Under the pieces are notes generated by a model, which searched no databases, was not told the DNA's origin, and was given only the letters and a program-made list of their open reading frames with translations. Below are positions 56,501 to 64,000 of a stretch of DNA of 64,000 bases, piece by piece. Every line of letters starts with the position of its first letter. Position 1 is the stretch's first letter. A program made the position numbers and the translations under genes. The DNA comes from Aurifilum marmelostoma (Eukaryota; Ascomycota; Sordariomycetes; Diaporthales; Cryphonectriaceae), in the NCBI GenBank assembly GCA_027559495.1, contig JAMXSV010000004.1, forward strand, positions 1,911,001-1,975,000, read 5' to 3'.

Positions 56501-57762
56501 GTCCTTTTCCTGGATCCTACTATCATGTTGGTCCTCATCCGGGCTTTGCTGGTCCGATTACCACTGTTCCCGGTTCCTACTATCCTGCTGGTCCTCATCC
56601 GGGCTTCGCTGGTCCTGGTCATACTATTCCTGGCTCCTACGGACCTGCTGGTCCTCATCCGGGCTCCGCCGTTCTGAACTCTCCTCTCCATGGTCGCAAC
56701 AATCCTATTGTTCCTCTTCATATCCCTCCTGAGGAACTCTCTAGTCGCATGTTGAATTCTCATCATGAGAAGCCTCACGAGGGTCCGTGGCCTCCTCTGG
56801 ATTACACCAGTCCGATTTACCAAGTTTCTCTTCCCGTTGACCTCATGTACCCTCCTGAGTCTGGTTCCACGGCTCCGGGTTTCGCTGGTCCTGCCAACGC
56901 TGGTGCTCCTGCTTCTCCGTTTCACGATACTATTGTTCCTTCCATTGAGGATCCCCGTGTCAACTTGCCGTCAACTGCTGCCGCCAGCCGCCGCCGGGTT
57001 CAGATTGGGATTCAGGAGCTCCGCAATAGGCCCAAGAGGGTGCCATACAGCCGTCGCAATAATGCCTTTGGACGCAATGGTACCAACGTTCAGACCCACA
57101 ACACTCATGCTACTGCTGGTAGCCGAGTTCCCGAAACCACCACCACCCCTTTGTTCACCACCAAAGGTGCTCCTTTCACTGGTGGTGCGCGTGTCACAGG
57201 TGGCACTGCTGCGCCTTTCTTCACCAGTGGCAATACTTCTGCCTCTGATGGCACCACTAGGTCTATGAGTTTCAACACTGGTGGTTATCCTGTCTTTGGT
57301 GATCTCGCTGATGAGACTGCTGGCCCTGTCAGCGCTGAGACTGCAACTGGCGGAGCCAATACTACACCTGGTGGGGCCAGTCCTGCACCCAGTAGAGCCT
57401 TTCTAGTCTCAGATGCAGGTTCTCCTGCTTTTGGCAACAACAGCCAGCGCAAGCGTGGTCGTCCTGTGACTTCTACCCACAGCCGAACCTCTTCTACTCG
57501 CACCAGAACCTCTTCTACTCGTGCTGGACAATCTTCTACCCGTGCTGGACCATCTTCTACCCGTTCTGGACCATCTTCTACCCATTCTGGACCATCCTCT
57601 ATCCGTTCTGGACAATCTTCTACTCGTTCTGGACAATCCTCAACTCGTGTCGAAGCTTCTGCTGCCTCTGGTTACAATGATCAGACCTGGCGTCGTGTCC
57701 GGTACAGCAACTATGTTGCTACTGTCGACGATGGCAGTGAGGCTGACGAGGAAGAGGCTTAG
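53538..57762 (+). CDS. Two-RRM RNA-binding protein with a long repetitive tail, one frame break
   Basis: Exons 53538-53682, 53928-54298, 54488-54896 and 55072-57762; about 1,204 residues. RRM1 spans the second and third exons: ACVFVANLCEPKDD (RNP2), EAAIYREFTKYGKCWVKIRR, MPFAFVQYTTDEEAVEAL (RNP1), then a half-RRM-like TYVVQKKDCGPITVDEAEKI. RRM2: SIFVGDLPVTADAQELEEMF, MAFIEFCHPDMPEFAIARFD. After about residue 470 the chain is disordered, with Pro/Gly-rich repeats of SYGPAGPHPGFAGPG type (56090-56690), then Ser/Thr/Gly-rich and STRAGPS-type repeats (57480-57660). The frame breaks at the C8 run 53981-53988. Seven C restores KYTPPHARRPNAAGKS and a conserved-looking block to the splice site at 54298. 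It probably binds mRNA and may form condensates (inference). Confidence 0.78.
53872..53896 (+). repeat. T24-type homopolymer in an RRM-gene intron
   Basis: Uninterrupted T run of about 25 bases near the 3' end of the first intron (53683-53927). Confidence 0.9.
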
Positions 57763-58876
57763 GCTTTGGTCCCCTGAGCTTGTCAAACTGCACAGCAGCA
57801 TGGTATCAGCAGCAACTCTGCACAGCAGTTGATTTCTTGTTGGGTTTTCTTGATGATGTTGTTGTTTTGAACAACAAAACAACAATCATGGCTTTTGTTC
57901 CTTTTGTGCGATGGTATTCTTCTAATTGGGAAAATGTCGGATGCTCATGTTTGCCCTCTTGTTACTGGTTGGGGCATCTGGTGATCATTTGGTACGTGTG
58001 CCTGTCTTGATTCTGCAGGCTCATTGACATATGGCAAAGATCAACAACACACATGGTAACATCACTCGACATCTCGGTTGTCTGTACTATTCATATCCTG
58101 TAATTACCACTCCTCCCACATAGTGTACATCCCTTCTCAGCAGAGTTCTCAGCAACTGGGAGTGGAATATTCTGACAAAATCGAGGTAGCTTTGGTAGCT
58201 AGCATCTTACCTGTTGGCTGTTATAACAGGGAAAATACACGCAGTCACGTTGTAAATATGTCTGCCCACCACATCTTTGCTGGTGTTCTTGCAGGTCGAG
58301 ACATCTGCCCCAAGTTCAAGTTGATGTGTTGACGTCTGTCTGCAGAGCAAGGAATGTTGACATGATTCCGCGAGAGGCACAGCCCAAGCTGGGGCAAGAC
58401 AATAATTTTATTCTCAGTATCAAGGGATCAGTAGCCAAAGAATTTCAGGGACACTTACCTAATCTAAAGCAACGGGCAGAATATGGCCAGATGTGCAGTA
58501 GATTCAGAGGAACTTTACCCTCCGCCATGTAAGTATTGTTCCCTCAGATATTGATCCCACAGCAGCATACTAGAATACTCTCATCTCCATCATGGCTCAG
58601 AGCACCAGCATCCTCACATACAGAACATGAAAAACCTATGAGTATGCATCTACAGTGGTGTGTTTGTTCTCTATATCGGTTGAGGGGTGAACCCTAGTCA
58701 CTGAATGACCTGTACCTTGGTCCGGGCTGCTTTGTGTACGATGCTCATCCGAGTGGCTTGGCTTGCGTATGTTCTGTTGCAACGGACATGTCGGGATCGG
58801 AACCCGTCTTCTTGATCAGGGTCCTCAGCGTCCCTTCAGCACGAAATGTCAGCAAAGGGACAAATCCATCTTCATT
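57763..58876. other. Intergenic between convergent genes
   Basis: 1.1 kb with only short ORFs; a GA tract (58890-58925) lies at its right flank inside the next gene's 3' end. No gene seen. Confidence 0.65.
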
Positions 58877-58893
58877 CTACGTACTATGGGACA

Positions 58894-58929
<36 letters not shown>

Positions 58930-61900
58930 TAAAAAAAAGGAAAAAGGGAAAGGACGTACTAGAAGGGCTCACAATGAGCCAGCTGGGCGATGACGACATG
59001 AACAACGGGTCATTTGACGACTCCTTCGCCGCCGTCGACGATCTTGATGATGTCGGTGAGAGTCTGCTCGCCTCGATGGTCGTGATGGCCTCGGGCCCGC
59101 AGCACAGCGAGGCTGACTCGTCTGGCGGGGAGACGGGGTGCAGGTGCGAGGTCGACGTCCAGAGGTAGGTGGTCACGGGGTCTTCCAGACTGGTACTGCC
59201 CTCCCTGGTTCTTGTCCTTCTTCTGCTGCTGCTGCTGCTCAGCCTTGTCTCCTCGCGTCTTGTGCTTGTCGTCACGGTGGTGGACGTCACCAGCGTTGTC
59301 TCGTCGCAGGTTTCGGTGGTGCGGGACAGCTCTACCAGGGACCATGTCTCCGTTCTGTCGGATGTCGCCGTTGTGTGGGATATTGCTGTCGTGTGGGAGG
59401 TTTCTGTGGTGTGGAAGGTCGCTGTCGTGGTCTCGGTCTCCACGCAGCTGGTGTTCACGGTGAGGAACTCCACAGTCGTCTTCATGGAGGGAGCAGTGGT
59501 GGTGGTGGTGTTGATAATGATGATGGTGGCTTCGGTTGTGCTATTGAACCAAGACGTAATAATGCTTATAGAGGGAAGTACTGTGACACTCGAAATTGTC
59601 GGTCTCATAGAGCTCGCCCGAGTGGAACTACTGAGATTCCCAGAAGCAGAAGCATCGATGGAAGTAGATCTAGCTATCGAGGACAGCGAGCTCGTGGTAT
59701 CCGTGCTGTCTGGGCCGGGCGGCCTCGTGGACGCGCTGATGGCACCAGCCGACTCGATGCTGGTCCTGAGGAGGGTGGTTGCTCTGGCTGATGTGGAGTT
59801 GACGAGGGGATAGGGCGTGGAGGTGATAGTAGGACTCTCTACTAACGAAGTCGACGAGTTTGTGGCGGTGACTCTGGGGGAACCCGTCGGCAGGAATGGT
59901 CCCAGGGTTTCTGTGGAGTTCATGCTTGATGGGGGAGACACCGATGAGACTAAACTTGAAAGGGTCAAAGAGTTGTTGATACTGGTTGGCGTGGATGCGG
60001 CTGCAGGTATGGTAGTAGAGCTTCCTGTTCCTATCGCTTCTATACTGCTTGTATTTATGTACGTCGTTGGGGTCGAGGAGTTGGTGAGATGGTAGTACGC
60101 CGACGAGGTTGAAGTCGAGACATTGATGCTCACCGAGGTGATGGTGACCACCACAGCCGAGGCGCTGACAGTCTCTACTGGGCTAACACTGGATCCAGTT
60201 ACCATGGTAGAAGAATTGGTGATGGGTTCAGGCTCCGGCAATGCAGATGGCAGGAGACTGGCAGCGCTGGTCGAGACCGTTGTGACCGTCAATGCCGATC
60301 CGACAGTGACTACGCCTACTGTCCCAGACACAGAGGTGAGATATGTTGCATTGCTGAGGGGGAAGGGCGGCAGAGGACCCGGTGAGAGCGTTTTGGGGGG
60401 GGTTAGCGTCGCTCCCGGTGAGTGCAGATAGGTAATTAGTACTTGAGAATGTGGAGAGTACTGTATCGGTGCTGGAAGGTCCAGATCTTGTTTCATCCCC
60501 GGAGGCGATTAGAGACGATGTCGAGTTGGGCAGTGGTGATGGTCGAGGGATGAGCGGGGACATAGAAAACGAAGTGAAGCCCGCGGTGAGACCAGTGGAG
60601 TTGCTCGGCATGTTACCTGAGCCCGTGGCTGATCCCAAGGTCGTTGAGTTGGACAGTGGATGAAGGGCCGAGGAAGAGCTGTTCATGACGCCAAAAGTGC
60701 TGCTGGACGTGGCATTCGCAGCGGCTGAGCTAGTTAAGGATGGGGTGAAAGACGTCGAAGATGCATTGACAACACTGTTGGATAATGAGATGGTGGTATT
60801 GCCAGTAGTGTGCGACGTAGGAATATGAGTAGATAACGAGGAAGCATTTCTACTACTAGTAGAGTGGGCTGAAGAGAGATGGTGATTTGAAGAGGTCATT
60901 TGCCCCGTTGTGTTTGAAAAATGGCTCGATATTGCAGCAGCAGTGGTTGAGGCTGAGTGTGGAGTCCTCGTCGAATTGATCGCGCTGGCTACGGGTGAAA
61001 AAAATCCCACTCGACCTCACCATAGTGGACAGAAGAGAGTGGCTTGTGAAAGTGTTGTGCAGGCTGACATTCAAGGACACACTGCTACCGGGAGGGGTCC
61101 TATTTGTGCTGCTCCTGGTTGAAGAGTTGGTGAAGAGCAAAGTGGTCGAAGTCAACGTTGCGGCGGTATCGAGCGACTTTTTCGTGCTAATGCTTGTCAC
61201 CGTGCTGACGAACACGGATGTGGTCACTGACCCATTCGAGGGCAAGGAAGTATTTGCAGCCGTAGAGTGTCCTGATGTTATGCTGTGAGGACCCGCGGTG
61301 ACGCTCCTGGTTGTGTCCGTAGGCCTGTGCCTGTGGGTAGACACGGAGCTGCTCGTTCTGTTGACATGGCCTGGTGGTCTTGTTGTGATAGTACTGGAAA
61401 CCATCGTCGGTGTTTCTAGCGCAGTGGTCTCTGCAGAGCTTCTAGTACTTGAGGTCACTCCTGGCGGCGCAGTGTTCTGCCCAAAGCTGCTTGACAAGGA
61501 GGTGATCGAATCACTACTCGACGACATGATTGTCGTGTTGTCGTTCACGGAGCTGGAGGATGACGGATTCATTGTAGAAGAGACCGGACTCCTGCTTCTC
61601 TCACTGGACGAGTCCGTTATGGGTAAAGAACTCAATACCGTGGCAGTTGAATCGCTTGACATTGTGGTTGTGAATGAAAAGTGTACTGTTGAGATGGAAT
61701 GTTAGTCAAGGCCAGCTGATTCTTTCTCCTGCAGAGAATAGATTAGGGAGAATTTGGCAGAACCACTTGGCTGGCTTACAGGTGGTTGTCACATGGGTAA
61801 ACCTCGTAGTCGAGTGTGGGTGTGGTCGTGGGCGATGAGCGTCCTCATTATCATCCGAAAGCAAAGTGGTGCTAGTGAAGACAGCTCCAGTTGGTAGTGA

Positions 61901-62065
61901 ACCCAAGGGCTCATCGTATCCTGCGACGTCTTTTTGGCCCAAGAAAGGCTCAATGTGTGTTGATGCGTCCAGGCCACCATCTTCCTGCGCCTGTATTCCG
62001 GCAGAAAGGCTGAGGGAGACGAGAAGAGACGCGAACTGCCCGGCCTTGAACGCGGAGACCTTCAT
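58877..62065 (-). CDS. Mucin-like Ser/Thr-rich secreted or cell-wall protein, two frame breaks
   Basis: Exons 61780-62065 and 58877-61685; about 1,030 residues after correction. Signal peptide MKVSAFKAGQFASLLVSLSL, then an acidic stalk with STHIEPFLGQKDVAGYDEPL. The body is 50% or more Ser and Thr with many N-glycosylation sites (NSS, NST, NTT), like fungal mucins or adhesins. Near the C-terminus a Cys-containing part (TVNTSCVETETTTAT, SRTTETCDETTLVTSTTV) precedes a hydrophobic end rich in Ser-Leu repeats from a CT microsatellite. Breaks: A run 61007-61013 (one base too many) and G run 60395-60402 (eight, seven would fit). Frames before and after have the same composition, which supports correction. 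It might carry a GPI site, but none is clear. Confidence 0.65.
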
Positions 62066-63353
62066 GATCAGCACGCAAGAGGATAATTTTTCTTAGATCA
62101 CAGCGGAACTGTTGAAGAAAAGAGCAAAAAGAGTAAAGCGAGAGAAAGAAGATGTGCTGTGAAATTAGCAAGCAGGGAAATGGCGAATCGAGAAGTACTC
62201 AAAGCTGCAAGTGACGGAGATGGTCAAGAAATCGCGAGAGAGGAATATACTGAATGAAGTCAGTCAGAACGAGTACATTTAGGTAGTGGACTGGTAAAGA
62301 GCCCCCTCAGCCCACACTATCTCTTTGCCATTCCATGTCCTCCATTCTCGCCTGACGAGGGAACACATGTTCCACCAGATATGGGGGGTGTGCCCCCAAA
62401 AAGAGCAGGTTTTGGACTCTGAGAAGGCCCAAGCCGGGAAACAGGCGAACTGCCTACCATAGCCTCTCGGTTATCAGTGTGCCCCAGAGGCTGGATGGAG
62501 TCTACCTTATAACTTCATTGGGTATTCTGCTCAGGTGGCCAGTGTGCAAGCGCATGCTCTGTTCCACCTGTTGAGCAACTGCCTCTCATGCGACACCTGG
62601 CCGACCGTTCGCAGAGTCATGTCCTCAATCTGACCGTGGACATCTGGCTATCGCCCCGGATGATCAACGAGGTTTTGGCCTGGCCTACTTTATGTCGATT
62701 GGCGTTCATCTTTGCGACTTCCAAGCATCCAAGTTCGTGGGTGGGCGCAGCGACGGGGAGTCCTTGAGATTATACGTACTAATTGCTTGTAGTCTTGTGC
62801 TGGCGACGAAGAGTGGTAAAGATTAAACAGTTGAAAGGACGAAAAATGAGGCTTTGGACAGCGTCAAAGTTGTAGAATTGTGCGAGACGAGGCGAGACGG
62901 ACCAGAGCTGCCCATGTCCGCTCGACCTCGGGCAGACCTCAGAGGAAGGCCATATGAAAGTCCACCTACGCATACACACAACAGTGGGGGAAATTGGCGG
63001 ATTGTATCTCCAAACGAAAGGTCGTAGGCGCAAGTTTTTGCCAGCTCACAACACACAGACGGCTGGATATCAAGACGAGAACGTGTGGCTCGGAAGGAAA
63101 GATGATAGTAAGAATTCCACTATACCGACCTATCACCAGTGTGCAAGCTTGTTGCGTACAGTCATGTCATGCAAGAGGCGTTGTCGTCGGTAAACGTCGC
63201 CTTCTTCTCCAAGTAAACGAGTATCGAAAGGTTGATTCCTCCTCTGTCACACACGCAACCTGTCAAACCTGCAGCCGTGTCTCTCGTTTGTGGTGTGGCA
63301 CTTGAATTTTGTGTAGCTCATCGACCTCGGGAGGCTGCAGTTCCGATGGATCC
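62066..63353. other. Intergenic, no supported gene
   Basis: 1.3 kb between the mucin-like gene start and the 3' end of the RRT8-like gene. Only short ORFs. Confidence 0.65.
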
Positions 63354-64000
63354 TTACTCGGCATTTTCAGCCGCTTCACGTAGCTCAGGTGCTGTCGTCT
63401 CCATCATGGACGTGTTCTTTGCCTCGATGTCCGCAGCCCACAGGGCAGCTCCGACTAGAACAGGGTTAGTCTCGCCTGGTACTCGGCCATTTGCAGCAGT
63501 CACAGTGTGCAGCAATTTACTCACCGGTATTTGTAAATGAGAAGAATATACCCGCGAAGGGAATCATCTCTAACAGCGTTGCGACAGTGCCGAAGCTGAT
63601 GGGAAGAAGTCAGCAGAAACTTTCAAAAGGCAGTCTCGTGTGGTGTGGATGCACAAAAACTCCTAAAGCAACCCGATCTCCCGGGGACGAAGCACTCACG
63701 CTGTGTATGCACCGACATTCTTCTGAAGCCACTCCGATTTTTGAGAAGAAGACCACCTCTTGAGTTGGAAGTACTGTACCGAGCATCAGTGTCTGAAGTT
63801 CGTCAAGGGGCTGGAGACGATTATGCACCTACACGATCATGAACTGACTTTCCTCGTGTTCGGCCTAGACACAGTTTAGCCGTGTGGGCTGGCTCGTGGG
63901 GGGATACGGGTGGTCAACAAACCTTGTAAGCCGATGAAAACGGCGGTGCCAACAACAGGAATGAAGTTGAATGGTAGGTACATCAGGTATCGAATGATGG
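63354..64000 (-). CDS. RRT8/LDS-type (EI24-domain) membrane protein, 3' part only
   Basis: Exons >64000-63923, 63833-63864, 63700-63773, 63525-63595 and 63354-63454; the 5' part lies beyond the window. The visible protein reads IIRYLMYLPFNFIPVVGTAV, FIGLQGRTRGKSVHDRYFQL, KRWSSSQKSEWLQKNVGAYT, AFGTVATLLEMIPFAGIFFS, FTNTVGAALWAADIEAKNTS and a polar tail ending AAENAE. All five exon joins preserve phase. The membrane helices and the FTNTVGAALWAADIE ending are typical of fungal outer-spore-wall/lipid-droplet proteins of the RRT8/LDS1/LDS2 group. The tiny 32-nt exon is required for phase. Confidence 0.75.

Noticed and set aside
59169..61705. Several long plus-strand ORFs of 90-215 codons
   Set aside because: They are complements of Ser/Thr codons of the mucin-like gene, giving Val/Glu-rich shadows.
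1..64000. CRISPR arrays, bacterial operons, transposon ends
   Set aside because: None seen; the DNA is eukaryotic, and the short repeats are microsatellites.

Overview
This 64 kb window is nuclear DNA of a filamentous ascomycete (Pezizomycotina, probably a Sordariomycete; the class is inference). The genes carry short GT..AG introns, mostly 55-140 nt. The families are typical of moulds: IPI1, a MSC7-type aldehyde dehydrogenase, a CIA30 complex I assembly factor, a DUF8004-like protein, and many MFS, MATE, APC and EamA transporters. Telomere-type CCCTAA motifs occur inside the window. Coding DNA is GC-rich, while intergenic DNA is full of microsatellites and homopolymers.

Layout. 0-6 kb (minus): a vasa/DED1-like DEAD-box helicase, cut by the left edge, and the 60S-biogenesis factor IPI1. 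6-15 kb (plus): a dynein roadblock light chain and a 1,348-residue DUF8004-like protein. 16-22 kb (minus): a secreted CREG-like flavin-fold protein, a membrane-anchored MSC7-type ALDH and an F-box-like protein. 22-26 kb: the mitochondrial Mg2+ channel MRS2 and an unknown protein. 27-37 kb is a run of four transporters from four families: MATE, APC permease, EamA/DMT and MFS sugar porter. 37-45 kb: an intron-containing tRNA-Asp(GUC), an aldo/keto reductase, a redox-dead PDI-like ER protein and a kinase-HAD-UPRTase fusion. 45-52 kb: mitoribosomal mL45, a sodium:solute symporter and CIA30. 53-64 kb: a two-RRM protein with a long repetitive tail, a mucin-like Ser/Thr-rich secreted protein, and the 3' part of an RRT8/LDS-type membrane protein cut by the right edge.

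No biosynthetic cluster, transposon or CRISPR array was recognised. Mitochondrial functions recur (MRS2, mL45, CIA30) but are scattered, as is normal in fungi. The most unusual items are: a tRNA-Asp intron that begins with two telomeric repeats, beside degraded tRNA-Asp half copies carrying the same motif; a PDI paralogue that lost its CxxC but kept a C-terminal RDEL and seems to use two 8-nt microexons; the three-domain kinase/HAD/UPRTase protein; poly(A) tracts abutting start codons; and a start-codon context triplicated in the helicase.

Caution on sequence quality: seven otherwise well-conserved or long reading frames need a 1-base correction to stay open (nine sites in all), nearly always inside a C, G or T/A run. 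One of them, IPI1, is an essential gene in yeast. This points to homopolymer errors in the assembly rather than widespread gene death. Coordinates below are as in the window, with the break positions stated.
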